Source: Peribolospora baueri | Lineage: Eukaryota > Basidiomycota > Peribolosporomycetes > Peribolosporales > Peribolosporaceae | Assembly (NCBI GenBank): GCA_029717555.1 | Contig: JAMDHS010000041.1 | Span: 62,001-126,000 of the forward strand | Direction of reading: 5' to 3' | DNA length: 64,000 nucleotides | Part shown: positions 50,204 through 63,556 of the stretch, in pieces | Position numbering within the stretch: position 1 is the first letter of the stretch | Layout: each line of letters starts with the position of its first letter | Translations under genes and position numbers: made by a program | Notes under the pieces: model-generated | Told to the model about the DNA's origin: nothing | The model's database searches: none | The model's input: only the letters and a program-made list of their open reading frames with translations

Positions 50204-52871
50204 ATGACGACCTCGGTCTCCTCCCTTTCTACCTCCAGCAGCGACGCTCATCTTTCCTCTGTCAGCCAGGGACCCTCCTCGCCCACCTCCGCTCGCACCC
50301 CGCGTCCCCGCCCTCGCCGCCATCTGTCCGCTTACGACGCGCGCTCACCGCTGTTTGGCACCGGCACACAGAGAGCAGTTGACGCACCGTCTTCCGCCTC
50401 TTCCTCCGTCGGCTCTTCCGCCATCTACGTAGACGGCGCACGAAAGGCCACAACGGCGGCGACGAACGCGGCCGACTCGAGCGACGACGCCAGCGCGGTC
50501 ACCGCCCGGGACAAGCACGCGCTCTCATCCAGAGGTGTGCAGACGTTCCCTCCGCTTCGCATCGACATCCCCGGCCCACCTCCTCCGCCTCATCCTCCCC
50601 ACCAACATCAGCACGTCTGGGGAAGCATGACCTCTTTCTGGGGCCCCTCCATGAGCCCGTATCCTCTTCCCGCCGGCTCCAACATCCGACGGACGCCCAG
50701 CACGCCGTCGCTCTCCACCTCCATAATCCCCTTCCCTCACGCCTCCCAGCCTTCCTCCTCCTCTTCGAGCTTGTACCAGGCTCCACTGCCAGTCTCTGTT
50801 CCGCCGCCTCGGTTGACGCCCATCATCTCTCCCGACGCTCGTCCTCCCGCCGCCGAGACAAATGTAGACGAGCCCAGGACCGAGACGCCATACATGCACC
50901 CCCGTGCCTCTGCTTCTGACTACGTGGGAGGTCAGGACCCGTCGTCCAAGCCTGCCGGCCACTCGTGGCGCAACCCACAGGCGCCACACGTGGACCAGCA
51001 GTCGCCATACGTGTATCGGCAGGAGGAAGGACCGGACACGAGCGGTCATATGGGCGATGACATGTATCGAAGCGGCCCGCCGAGCCCTACGACGCTCACG
51101 GACGTGCTGCTCGAGATTCACGAGACGCTCTACGGCGGGGCAGCGGCCAGGACGAAGGAGGAGATTGAGGAGATGTTGTCGAGATTCTATGAGCAGGATG
51201 CGGGTGAGTCTTCACGGCATGGCCTCCGCTCCTCGGGGTAGCCTCCGCACGTTACCCGTCGGCAGTTTCCTCCCTTCGCAACTGGCGGTTAACCATGACC
51301 AATCCATCTTTCCCGGCGTCCGCCCAGTCTTTGAAAACCCACTGCTAACCGCGCTCGGCAGGGATAAGATCGCGGACCAATTCGTTCTCGCTTTCTCTCT
51401 GCCCGCTGACGCCTTTTCCGTGCTCACCGACATCAGTTGCAGCGAGTTTACGTTCGGTGAGCGCCGTTCCTCCCTTTCGAAGCACCGAAGCGGACAGCTC
51501 TGACCTGACCGAGATGCATATCCGTCTTCGTTCGCATCTCTCAGACGGCTTCCGTTCAGGGATCATCGACCATACGCTCTACATCTCCTTTGTTCCTTCA
51601 CTTCACGACCAAGGCTTTTCCCCACATATGAGCGCCGGAGGGCACACTCCAATGTCATCCTACTCCACCGCCGCTCCCAATAATCCACTCCTAAAAGCCG
51701 CCTCCTACCTCGACGCCTCCATCAAGCCGGGCGAACCGTCCGGACCAGCTCATGGGAAGGGCACCTTCGGCTCCTCGACTTGGTTTTCCCACCTTCCCTT
51801 CCGGAGTCGGTGGCTGGCGAACTCGAGAGAGTCGCTCATAAGCGCCGTCGGTCCTCCAGAGTCTCCGTCGGGTTACTTCTCCTTCGGAGAACGCTCTGCC
51901 GGTCCCAATACGCTCACCGCGCTCCTTTGGCCGCTCCTCCACCCGCGCTCTATGCTGAGGGAACTGACCACCATACGGATCAGGCTGTTGAGTCGCTTGG
52001 AGTTCAACGAGCGCGGAAAGGTCACTCGGCACGAGGACACTTGGGGCATCAGGGAGATCATCGAGGGCATGGTGCCGTTCGGAGCTACTGGTGAGCGACA
52101 TTGGTCAGAGAGGCTCAGAACACGGCAACGGAAGGACTGGCCTCGACATTTATCTCTTCATCCTTCCATTCGCCAGTGTACTCCATCAACAGACGGATCG
52201 CCGGCGTCCTCACGTCCTGGGCTGCGACCTCAGGTCTCTCCCTCGCCAACCGCATCCTACGGCGCTCGCAATCGACCAGAGATCTCGGCTCCCGACCCGC
52301 CTACATCCCGACGCACCTACCTTCAGCCTCCGCCCCCGCCCCCGCCGGCTTTACAACTCCCCACCGGGCCACCTCTCCGCTCCTCTCCCCCGCTTGTCCC
52401 GTCTCTAGATCCCCCGCTCGGTCGCGCAGTCAGACCATGGCGTTCTCGAACGAGCAGTATTACAGTTTGAGCACCAAGGCGGCCGGCGGGAGCAAGGCCG
52501 CTAGCCCACTATATTCCAGGTTCAAGGGCGGCCTCAGTTGGCCGGGTTCCGGGATCGGAGCACCTGGAGGCGGCTCTGGGAGCGGAGGTGGAGTTGGTGC
52601 GGGGAACGTAGGCCAGGGGACGCACCAGCAACAGTTGAGCTCGCACGCCGCCGCTGGACCTGGCCCTGGCGCTGTCTCCATTAACGCACTGGGGCTCGAC
52701 CCGTCCTACATGGTACATCCTTTTTATGACGCCCCCTCCTCTTCCGCTCTCGCGGCCGCCGGAAGTCGAGATGGGGATCCGCCTGGCCAAGCACCACTTG
52801 ACCAGGACGAGGAAGTGGACGTGGATAGCCAAGACGGCGAAGGTATCATAGTCGGGACTCACGTCGCTTGA
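50204..52871 (+). CDS. Fungal protein with a probable NTF2-like (SnoaL/SigF-type) domain
   Basis: Four exons: 50204-51203, 51328-51456, 51545-52090, 52177-52871; 789 residues in frame. The first ~290 residues are disordered (Ser, Pro, Arg, His). A folded region starts at ~295 with TLTDVLLEIHETLYGG and EEMLSRFYEQDAVFENPLLT, then GRDKIADQFVLAFSLP; this pattern of a helix, a Tyr/Phe-rich turn and ENPL is how many NTF2-like domains begin. It continues after a loop with IIDHTLYISFVPS, then TTIRIRLLSRLEFNERGKV and HEDTWGIREIIEGMVPFG, the strands expected at the end of that fold. A positively charged helix follows, then a Gly/Ser/Pro-rich tail and an acidic end. I assign the fold by pattern only; function is unknown. 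No signal peptide or membrane segment. Confidence 0.78.
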
Positions 52872-53310
52872 GCCGGCGCGAGGTTGGCAGCATGCGTCGC
52901 ATCTGCTCCAGCGCGGCGTGTGGTGCGTGTGCGTCGTCAGTCATTTGTTAGCTCCGTCCGCCGGCGTCTTGCTTCGTCCTTGCATCTGTTATCAGCTAGC
53001 TATGTATCTGTCCCTTGCCCAACGATGTCCTATTGCCATGTACGATAGCGTGCTCCAGTGCAGGTGCTACATCCAGCCGATCATTCGGTCCTGAAGAGAT
53101 GCTCGAATGGGTTATCTCTGTATTCCAAGGAAACGCTGCTGTCTTCTTCATAACATGGAACTCCTGACGACAAGGACGCTTGGCTTAGGTGATCGAAGGG
53201 ATCGGATCGATCGACTTCTCAAAAATCGCCCCATGTCTCACGCCGCTCCTTGCCATCATCGACCCAGCTAGCTGGTGTGCTCCAGACGAAGAGCAACATT
53301 CACACTCGGT
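52872..53310. other. Intergenic region before the complex I gene
   Basis: About 440 bp holding the NTF2-like gene 3' end and the promoter of the complex I gene. TATGTATCTG at about 53001 and CATGTACGATAG near 53038 are AT-richer stretches that may be 3'-end signals. No gene seen. Confidence 0.45.
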
Positions 53311-55222
53311 ATGGCACTCTCTCCCAGTTGGAGACGTTTTGCCCAACAGGGCGTAAACGCAGTGAGGGGGCCGAGGATGGGAGGACGGAAAGTGGTGGTC
53401 ATCGGTGGCAGGTGAGCGAGCGAGCGACCGAATGCCAGCATAGGTCGTAGGAGCGGTTGTGGTGGGGTAAAGACAGCTTTGGCAGACGTTTGCAGGTACT
53501 CTGAGCTGATGGCCGGGGGCGTTTGCTGTTTTTCCGTCTGGGTGCCGCTCGTTTGCTTCACTCCTCAGCGGCTTCCTCGGTGAAGTCTGACTTTCCCTAG
53601 CAATTGGAAGTGGCCAGTCGTCAGCGCTTTTCCAGCTGACAAGGTGGTCTGGTTTGTTTTGGACATCGGATGATTGATTCCCACTTGACAGGCAAATACG
53701 TCGTCCAAGCACTCATATCCGACCCGACGACCCGCATACAGATTGCCTCTCGGAACCCTCAAAAGGCTCAAGACTCGCTCTCTCACCTTGGCACGCAGCT
53801 CCTTCCTCCTGCTTCCATCGACATCACCTCGTCCTCTCCCACCGCGCTCGAAGAGACTTTGGATGGCGCTGACGCCGTAGTGTCCCTCGTCGGCTTGCTC
53901 TCCGGAGACCTTGAGAAGGTCCAGGTGAGAGGCGCAGAAAACGTTGCGCGGGCGGCTAAGGAGGCCGGGGTTAAGGTGGTGCATGTGAGCGCGATCGGCG
54001 CAGACGAGGGAAGCCCGTTGGGCTACTTCAAGACGAAAGGTGAGCGTCGGACCGGCGTTCCTGTCGATGCCGTACCGTTCAGGAAGGAGCGCACGCAGGG
54101 TAAAGGTGGTGCAGAACGGCGTTGTTTATGAGTCGCCGATCTACATTTGCCCACCCAGCCCTCGGAGAGAAAGCGGTTCTGTCAAGCATGCCAGACGCGA
54201 CTATCATTCGACCGTCTTTGGTCTTCGGACCTGGCGACGGCTTCTTCACCGTAAGTGCGCAGGAGGGGGAGACCTGAGGATGGGCCTCCTGGACAGATAG
54301 AGACAGGTCGAGTCTTCCCTCTTTTTTTGTCTGTCTCCTGCTTTGCTTCGCTCGTAGCGTTTCGACAAGCTCTCGTCGATGCTCCCCTTTTTACCCGTCT
54401 TCGGTGGTGGCCGAGCACGCTTCGCTCCCGTCTACGCGGGCGATGTCGGTCGCGCCGTGGAGGTATCCACACGCCTCGAGCCAGAAGTCAAGTGTCTGGT
54501 GGGCGGCAAGGTTGTCGAAGCTTGCGGACCCGATGGTGAGCTCGAGGTGTTGTCGCACACTCACACGACCCGCCTATAAGCCCGCGGCCTACCCGCTCAG
54601 ACTCGTTCCCCTGCCCGATCAACCGACCAGTATACACCTACAAGCAACTCATGGAACAAATCCTGCGCTATTCCGGACGGACGCGACCCATAATATCACT
54701 TCCGTTCGCGCTCGGAAAGGCCCAAGGAGCGGTCATGGAGATGTTGCCGGAGAATCTCTTCACGCTCACGCGAGATCAGGTGCGCGAGCCCGTCAGGAGC
54801 GATGCGATGTGATGCGATCCCAGCGGTTTCTGTGTTTTTTTCCTGACCTTTGGTGATAACGGTTCTCGGCTGTTTGTTCTGGCTGGTAGGTGGAACAGCT
54901 CAAAATGGATTCCACGCCATCTTCCCCGATGCCGGAAGACCACCTACACATCGCGACCCTCCTCTCGCGATTCCAACGACCCGGTCTCACAGCCGTCCCC
55001 GCTCAGTCATCCTTGTCCGACGACCCGCTCTCCTCCCTCACTCCTCTGTCCAGCGTGCTGCGCACATACATCGGCTCAGGTCGCAGTGGCCCCGTCAACG
55101 GCAAGCGAATGCATGGAAGAGCGGGAGAGGGCATGGACGAGATGTTCGCAGAGGTGCAGAGGATGACGGAGGAGGCTAAGCGCGTGTCTGATGCCAAGCG
55201 TGGCAGGGGTGGGGCGCGTTGA
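53311..55222 (+). CDS. NADH:ubiquinone oxidoreductase 39/40-kDa subunit (NDUFA9-type)
   Basis: Seven exons: 53311-53411, 53569-53579 (11 nt), 53692-54039, 54159-54250, 54358-54535, 54631-54779, 54890-55222; 403 residues in frame. The first 22 residues (MALSPSWRRFAQQGVNAVRG) form a good mitochondrial presequence. An SDR-type nucleotide fold follows: KVVVIGGSGFLGKYVVQALI, where the Ser-Gly-Phe-Leu-Gly part comes from the 11-nt exon and its junctions. Further landmarks: ADAVVSLVGLLSG, VVHVSAIGAD, then ATIIRPSLVFGPGDGFF and YAGDVGRAVEV. In complex I this subunit binds NADPH and stabilises the junction of the matrix and membrane arms. The C-terminus (last ~70 residues, charged, EMFAEVQRMTEEAKRVSDAK) is longer than usual. 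The upstream ATG at 53311 is preferred over 53377 because only it gives the presequence. Confidence 0.9.
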
Positions 55223-55496
55223 CGATGGCTCGTGCTACTACTCATCGAAGAGCGCGCATGTTATAATGATGGCTCCACATGTACAGTAACCATGCACAGT
55301 ACTATGACACACCGCTCACCGTCAAGCCGCGAAGATGGTGCCACTCGTACTTCGGAAAGGACCCTGACTTTCATCCCTTGCGCTGATCTCAATACACGCC
55401 GTAGCTGCGGCTAGTGGAGCCTCGATCGCCTACGTCCACAACCCTTGGAGTGCATTCGATTCGAGGTAGCGACCAAGATCCATCCTACTCGGTAGC

Positions 55497-58400
55497 ATGG
55501 ATACCCCGCCCCCGACCATGCCACATGTCTACGAGGGAATGGCCAGGAAGGCCATGGCCGGGGGCAATGCCCTTCCGGACGCCTCGACTCTTGCGGCCAC
55601 CATGGCACTCAGCGCTGGCCAGGAGCCTCAGACGCCGGCGGAATACGCGTTCCACATCCTGTTCAGTCGATTCATCGCTCTTGCGGAGAGGAAGATGGAC
55701 ATGCTGCTCGGGAAGGTTGTGGTGAGCCCGCGACTCTCTATAAGATCAGCATGTCTTTTCGTCTTTGCGTCACTCGCACGTCCCTCTGACTTCGTATGGC
55801 CCTCGTCGGACGCGCGCTGCAGGACATGGCCGAGCCTCAACTACCACTCTACCTCGGACCCAACCTGGATGCTTCTTTCGACTCGCTCCTCCAGTCGCTG
55901 GCGCACATTGCTCGAAGAAAATCCAAGGTGGTGATTGACTCGCTGCTGCGATGGTGGAAGGGACAATGCAACAGTCCGATCGACCCTGGGCTGGTCAAGC
56001 GGAACATGTGCGTCTGAGTTCTGCTAACGCCTGTTTTTCAAACTCGTACGCGTGTGTCTGCTGACCTTGCTGCCTCGCGCTCACCGATGATGTGTATCTT
56101 TCTTTTTCCGGGGATAGGGTCGAGTCTCCGAGTACTAACCCTGCCGCACGGTTCCGGGACGTAGCAACGATCCTGAGTGACCGAAAATCGGTGAGCCGCC
56201 CATGCTTTCCGCTCGAGCGTCATGCTCGATCAACCGATACCAAGTGACTTTTGCATCCTTTCCATCAGCTCGTCGCTCTGTACATCGTATGCCGGGCTTT
56301 GATTGAGGTAGCGCGGGCGCTACCGGTCGAAGCTCTCAGTGGGGCTCACGGGGTCGCATTGGAGGACACCATCTTCAAGGAGCTCAAGTCGCTTTCGGCG
56401 TAAGTGGTACTATTTGTTTTCTCCCTAACGACGATATTATAGGCTAAACCATACCCATCTTGCCGATCTTGGTTTTTACTCTCGATAGAGAGGCAGTTGG
56501 CGGCTCGGCCAACCAGCAAGTCTGCTTCGACATGCTTTCCCTTCTTCTAGGGGAGCTGTCCAAGAACAGGTTCATCACGATCAGCGACCGTTTTATTGCG
56601 GACTTTGAACACAGCGACCTGAAAACGGCGTCTAAATATGGCGATCCGCAGACAGAGCTCATGATCCGCGGCATGCGACATCTGCACTTTAAGGTCAGCA
56701 CCCTTCGATTGGTGCGATCTATGTGCTGCTGTGACTGAAGCGACTTTGTTTTCCCTTTTTTGTAATCCCTCTGCGTGCAGATCTATCCGTTGGAGGCGTT
56801 CGAGGAGGCCGCCGAGTTCGCCGAAACGCTGTCGAGGTTTTACTCGGCCGCGCACGGGTATCGAATAAAGAGTGCATTCGCGGAGACGTTCATCCACCTC
56901 ATGTTGCCCGTCGCCAAGGTGAGTGTAGGGCATGCGACAGGCAGGACACATCCGTGTAAGAGTCATGTTTTCTCACTTGTCGTTATTATATCCCTCGCCC
57001 ACTTTCCAGTCTGCTACGGCCGAGATTAACCATCCGACGTGGATGAAGACCATCGAAACTATATACCCCAAAGCGCTGGCGATGAGCGGGAAGCCTCGAT
57101 ATTGGAACATCGCTTTCCCGCTCGTGTGTACTCTGCTTGCCGCGTCTCCGGAAGAATTCTTCTTGGATAAGTGGCAGACTTTAATTGATGCCAGCACAAC
57201 CAAATTCAAGGTGAGCTACGCTTTATTTGCTAATGCTTCAGAGGCCCGTGGCATTTTGGGCAAGTCAGCGAAGCCAAATGATTGCTCATCGCGTTTGCCG
57301 TCTTGGTTCCCGCAGGACAAGGCCAGCCGGGCCATCGCACTGAATTGTCTTTGTCGGCTACTTTGGGTCTACATCTACCGCTGCCACGAGACCTCCTCGG
57401 CGACGACCAAGACGCTTGAGGGCTTCTTCAAAGCCGTTTTCCCCGCCAATCGTCGCTTGCCCAGTTCTCCTGACGCGTCCCTGGAGCTGTACACCTGTAT
57501 GGTCTACTTCGTGATGCAGAAGCATTTCGAAGCCGGCAAGGAGCTCGTCATGGATTTCCTTCACTCTTCGACCCTGTCCGGCAAGTCGATCACCCTCGCA
57601 TTCGACCATTTGTCTCCGGAACGCATGACGATAGCCATCCGCTCCATCCTGCTCACCCTGGGTGGCTTTGAGCGGGAGGAAGCTCCGGCCTTCCCCGACA
57701 GTCCTAATTTCTCCAACTTCACCGTCGGCCCAGAGTATGGCTGGTCTAGCGCGGAACTTCCAGACGACTTTTCTTTCCCTCAGCCTAAGATGCGCGACGC
57801 ATTTGCCCATTTTGGCGACTTGATAGGCAAGATCGCCCTCATCCTCGACCATCACGTCGTGGACATCACCATCTTCGATGAGCGCAACGTCATCCTACGA
57901 GGCTCGGGCACGGCCGCTCTCGCTGCTGACAGGGCTGCGATAGACAAGGATGGCTATCTGTGGAGGACGCACGGCGCCATCACGGTCGCGTACAGCAAGG
58001 ACCACCAGCCATACTTTGATCTTCTGCGAGTTTGCTTTGAGGCCTGGCCACGTTGCTTGAATCCCAGCATCAGCGTCCAACGCATTCTCAACGTCGTCTT
58101 CCGGTCCACTTTCCACGCCGATCCCGCCGTGGGCGAGGCGGCGGCGGAAGCTTTGAAGCGGATGGCTCGGCAGCGAAGGGGCGGTACAGTCGTCGATGGC
58201 TTCATGCGTCACGTCTTCTCCACAGAGACCGTCTTCTGGGAGGAGCATTCGAGCCAGCGCTTGATCATGCCCAAGGTGGAGAGCGCCGTCAAGCTGTGGG
58301 TCGAGCTACTGAACACTTGGCTCGACGAGCTTCGTAGCACGAGCGCTTCGGACGGCGGAGCAAGGAAGGGAGAGGAGATGGAGCGTACCAGCGCTTGGGC

Positions 58401-61400
58401 TGTTCTCGATGAGGTCGAGGGTCACGCGCTCATGCTGCTATGCTCCGCGTGGCGGCCGTTCAGGCGTTCAGCCGTACAAATTCTTCGTCTAGTCGGTGTC
58501 CTCGACGACGTCCTCTCTAGCCCGGGTGCAAGGCTAGAGAACAAGGGGCAAGACGAAGAAGAACCTCGGCGGATTATCCACTTGCTCGAACGACCATGCA
58601 ATACCTTCTTCACCGACGAGGACGAACAACGTCTAAATCCTCTGCAGAAGCAGCGCATTCGAAGGTGGCGCCGGCCAGACACCGTGGAACCGCTGCTGCT
58701 CTTGGCGGAGACCGAGAACTCGACGGACGTATCGCTTTGGCATCAAGTCCTCCCGACCTTCTTACAGACCTGCTGCGAGCGATTTCCGACAACCATCGCC
58801 ATGTTCCGGTCCACGCTCACATCTCGTGTCATCCAGATGGAACCCATCGTTTCTGTCGCTGCCGGCATCGTCCAAAAGGCCGCGAGCACGCCGTTGGGAA
58901 CGATCGCCAAGCTGCAGACACCGTCTTCTTACGCCTCTGTTGACCAAGTGCTCATGGCTGAGCATTGGAAGTCATACGTGCTCGCTCTTTGTACTACGGC
59001 AAACACCACCGACACGGCTTACACGGCGCCTAGAACGAAGAGCCACAGTCGAAAGGGTTCCGAGAACAGCGGCATCACCGAGCAGGTGGTGTCCCCGCGG
59101 GAACTTTTCCAGCGCCTTATCCCATTCCTTGGCTCTGATGTTAGCCGCTATCGCGACGCCGTCGTGCCAGCTATGGGTCACATCAGCCCTTCTCTCTACC
59201 CGATTCTGCTGGAGAGCCTGCAGTCCGTCACTCGCCAGCTAAACGACGACTTTCGAAATCGGCAAGCACAACGGGCCACATACCGTCGAAGTCGCCGCCA
59301 GGATCGCCTTCGCACTGCCGTAGCTCAAGTCCATCAGCTGACATCAAAGTTCATGAGCGCCCCGTCCTCCATCGGCAATTCCACTGTCATCACTCTGATT
59401 CTATACTGGGTCAAGGAAACCTTCAACTTCCTGACCGACCGCGATGTTCGCAACGATTGGGAGTTCCAACGGCTGCGCAAATTCTTCTGCGGTGTCGTGG
59501 AGGAGCTGTTTAACGGCCTTGCGCTCCTGGAAGAGTCGGAGCGCTTCTTCTCATTCGACACCCGCGTGCGCATGTTTCGTCTTTTTCGCGAGTGGCACTC
59601 GTACGGTCAGCAGATGGATGATGGGCAAGCCAAGCTTCAGGCCATGCTCATTCAGGCCGCGGAGCAGTACAAAGACGAGAAACAGAAGGAGACGACGCTG
59701 CAATTTCTTCGTTCGGAGACGCAGGCGCTGTCTTTCTCGGCGGCCAGCGCGATGGCTTCGCTATGCGTGAGTATTCCAGAGCTACAAAGGTTTGGAGCAC
59801 GGGACCATGGCTGAGGCTGGCTTGGTTCATTCATTACAGCAAGGCGCTATCGCCATCAGCCAAGCAGATCCCCCGCCGGGAAACGGTAATGGGAACTACG
59901 TGCCCCCTTCCATGGATATCCCGACTCTCTTCTCGTGGCTTGGCAGCCTCTTCGCCAACCCTTCGGCGCAGTATCATACTGTGGGCAGGTGAGCTGATTA
60001 CTTTTGTCTTCGCGATGCGCGTGTCACCCTTGCTTACGTTTATCTTCGTCACGTGGGCCTTATAGACGAGCGCTGCGAGCCCTCCTGGTCCATAATGAAC
60101 GTCAAAAGGGTTTACTTTCGCAGGCTGTCGATCATTGCTTTGCTGAGCCGGAACGAGCAAGCGTCGGACGCTCCTTCTTTGCTGTCCTTGCGGATGTCAT
60201 TGTGGACAAGGAGGATTTTGCGGTACCTTCGCATCAGGCTCTTTGTCTGTCGCTCGTCAAACTCGGTCATCCGGACACGGAAGTTCGACGCAAGGCCTTG
60301 GCTCTTTTGACCGCTACGCTGGAAAGGGTTTCCGCCGACGTGTCCGTTCACGAGTTCGAAGTCAGCGTCTGCAGCGCTCTGCCAGGTATCTACCTGCGCA
60401 CTCAGCGTCAGATCTCTGCGCACCTGGCAGCTCATCATCAACATCTCAAACCTTCGCTCATCTGCGAATACACACTTCGGATACCGCAAATTGATCACGC
60501 GCGACGAGCGACGACCTTGGGGCTGCTTCCTGAGTGGATCGAGGACGTCGAGCTGTTGCCCGACCCGAAAAGCGAGCAGCTCCCGTTCCAGACCTACTTG
60601 ATCCTCTCGAACCTACTCTTTCTAACGGTCAAGTATGGCGAAGCGCACAGCTTTGAGGTGCAAGACATATGGAGCAGTCTCGCGAGCGAGGCTCATCCGA
60701 TGAACGGCAACGCTATCATCAAATTCCTCATCGAACAGGCTCTCCGATTACGAAGTCCAGAATTCATCCTCCATGCCAAGCGAGTCGTCTCCTGCCTTTC
60801 GCAGAGCGCCGTCGGCCGGAGAATGTTTGACGAGCTATGCGGTTTTATTGAGCCATCGTCGATGATTCCCATCCCTCGCGAGGATCCAAGCCAACGCGTC
60901 TATAACGAATCGCCCTTGCTCTTCCTCGCAAACCTTGACGATCTCTTACCTCCTAGTTCGCGACGCCAGGTCTTCTCGCCTGGGCAACTGGCGCTTCTGT
61001 TCGTTGGCGAGTTGGCCTACGAGCGCACCGAGCAGCTACACACGCATCTTGCCGTCCTGCTTCATGCCATCCTCATGCAAATCGATCATTTCTCAACCTT
61101 CGTCCAGGACCAAATTCAGGCGATTTTACAGCAACTACTCCTCGCTGTCATCTCCACCACTCCGGACGTCGATGGGCCCGAGGGACGTATTCAACTGCGG
61201 AAAAGGGTCACGAAACTCTTCTCCCGAGGCACAACTGGGTTTTGGTCCCACGACGACATGAACGCGGCTCTTGAGCCAACGCGGACACCTAAGAATATGA
61301 AGCTCGTCATTACCGAGATTCTCTCGGTTGTCCATCCGTACAATTCCGATCTTCGCCAGAATTGGGGCAAGGTGGCTCTGCTTTGGGCTACTTCGGGCCC

Positions 61401-63168
61401 TGTGCGGCACATGGCTTGCCGATCGTTCCAGGCTTACCGCGTGCTCATGCCGCGGGTGACACCGACGATGCTGGCTGACATGCTAGGCCGTCTGTCGAAC
61501 ACGGTTTCGGATCCCACCGAGGACATCCAGTCTTTCGCTTTGGAGATCCTCTACACACTTGCAGCCGTCATTCGCGACGTAGATGCTTCAGAGACGGAAG
61601 TGCTCTCGCAGGCATTCTGGGCCACGATGGCGTGTCTCTCGACGTCTAATGAGCGCGAATTCGCCGAGGCGATCAACATGGTGGATGGTCTGCTCGACAA
61701 ACTCGACCTTGGCGCCGTGGACATCATCCAGATGCTGATGGTCAAGCGTCCGGAAGTGTGGGAAGGGAGCCGACCGGCGATGCAACCGCTTGTCTTGCGC
61801 GGCTTGCGCTCCTCGGTCACCTCGGCCGCATCGCTGCGAGTGCTCAGCCGATTCGCCGTCCTGAGTGACTCGACGCTCGTAGATGCTTCATTGGAGCGAC
61901 TGCCGCTCCTCTTTGTCGCATCGTTGCCTTGGTTCCTTCACGCTCTAGAGATGGGTCATATCGACGAATCGCTGGCTGGCTTGGCCCTTGACATCGCTCG
62001 CTTGGCTGATAGCGAGGGGCGTTCAGACATATCTCGCATCGCCACTTCCGTGGCAAGGTCACGTTTCCGCACCAAGGACGACTTTGTGCGTCAGGCGGTC
62101 GCTTGCGTCACCAACAACTACATGGCATCCCTGGGTCCCAGAATCGTCGTCCTTTTGTTGTCGTGCGTCCTCAATCAGACGGAGTGGATGAGGTCGACAT
62201 CGATGCAGCTCGTCAAGGTCGTCTTCCACAATGTGGACATGCGCACGCCGGAGTATGCCGACCTGGGCACAGAGCTGCTCATGCCTCTCCTCCGACTCCT
62301 TTCTACGAACCTGGCAGCTCAAGCTCTGGACGTCCTGGACGAACCACTCGTCGTGTCCGGCGGGCCCACGCCAGCACAGATCCTACGCATGAGTGTGTCC
62401 GGTCGGCTTTCGAAGACTAGAGAGCTTCTCGCCAGCGGCTCCGTGTTCGGAGAGCCAGACGACAGTGGCTGGTGCACTCCCGACCCATCAGCTCAAATGG
62501 CGGTCACTCGGCTTAACGTTCAGGCTGTCTTCAAGGTCTGTGAGGCCACCTTAGATATCGCCCCAATGTCATCCAACGTGGACTTCGTTATGGATGATTA
62601 CTACGGCGACGAGCCGTTCACGGCAATCGGTGCACACGTCGCGCCTGACGCGGCCGAGACGTCCAGTCTCGGAGATATGGTCTCTCAGCTTCATGACCTG
62701 TCTTCCTTCTTCGGGGACGACGCGGTGCCGACCCCCAATTCCATGCGCTACCCTCACACCGAGCTTAGCGCTATGTATCCCCACGCGAACACTTCCCACG
62801 CGCAGATAGCTGCCATCCTCTCACGATCAGTCGCGCCCTCAATCGCCTCTGATGACGTTTCTTCCATCGGCCCCTCCTTGGCCTCCATTCCGGAGGAGCG
62901 GGATCGGGACCGAGACGTCTTCTTCGAAGCACCATCGACCCCAGTGGACGCTATGACCACTGCTCACTCCTCCGTCATCTCGCCTCAGTCGTCAGAGGGT
63001 AGCAGTGAGGAGGCCGGTGCTTTTAATTTGGAGCCCGTGCGCACGCCACCGCGCAAGTTCCGTCTTACAATGCCACGTAAGGTTCCTCGACCACCGATGC
63101 CGACCACTCCGAGCCGGCATGCTACTTCCCCTTCGTATGACAGCCAAAGGAACCGCGGTGGCGGCTGA
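55497..63168 (+). CDS. TAO3: Cell morphogenesis protein PAG1/TAO3/Mor2 (Furry homolog)
   Basis: Ten exons: 55497-55721, 55823-56007, 56118-56190, 56269-56399, 56489-56693, 56781-56918, 57010-57210, 57316-59766, 59840-59988, 60066-63168; 2286 residues in frame. Furry-family proteins are long HEAT/ARM-like scaffolds that support NDR kinase (Cbk1/Orb6) in the RAM/MOR polarity pathway at growth sites. Seen: N-terminal AEYAFHILFSRFIALAERKM and DASFDSLLQSLAHIARRKSK; middle YPKALAMSGKPRYWNIAFPL; MVYFVMQKHFEAGKELV; C-terminal KLGHPDTEVRRKALALL, then WATSGPVRHMACRSFQAYRV, and FALEILYTLAAVI. The last ~200 residues are acidic or Ser/Pro-rich. Most introns are in the first quarter; the last exon is 3.1 kb. 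The start is the first ATG before conserved sequence; only 274 bp separate it from the complex I stop, so upstream exons are unlikely. Confidence 0.93.
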
Positions 63169-63556
63169 GTTTCCATGAACAATATTTGTGAACACTTTAG
63201 TGGACTGTATTCGTGTCCGTTCTTGTCCCACCGCCGTTCCCTTGTGCTCTTCCCGGAGTCATTCGTGCGCCAAGTCGCAATGTATTTTACAGCAGATCTA
63301 GTTATACAAATGATTTGAAATGAGTTCTGCTAAGGTCGCCACGGACATCGAGGACCGCCTGGCGGCTGAACCAAGTCCGCGTGTATGACCATGCATAGTA
63401 CATACATACATAGGCGGCGTGAATGCTGTTCTACAACAGTCCGACCTTGAGAAGCTCGACATGTGACAACCTGCTCACTGGTTTGCATTGAACTACATTT
63501 CGGAGGAATTCGTCCAACGGTTGCTGGGACGAAGGGGCTGCCCGGGGAAGTTTCGA
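63169..63556. other. Convergent 3' region between TAO3 and MLH1
   Basis: 388 bp with the 3' ends of two convergent genes. CATACATACATA lies near 63400-63411. No gene seen. Confidence 0.5.
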
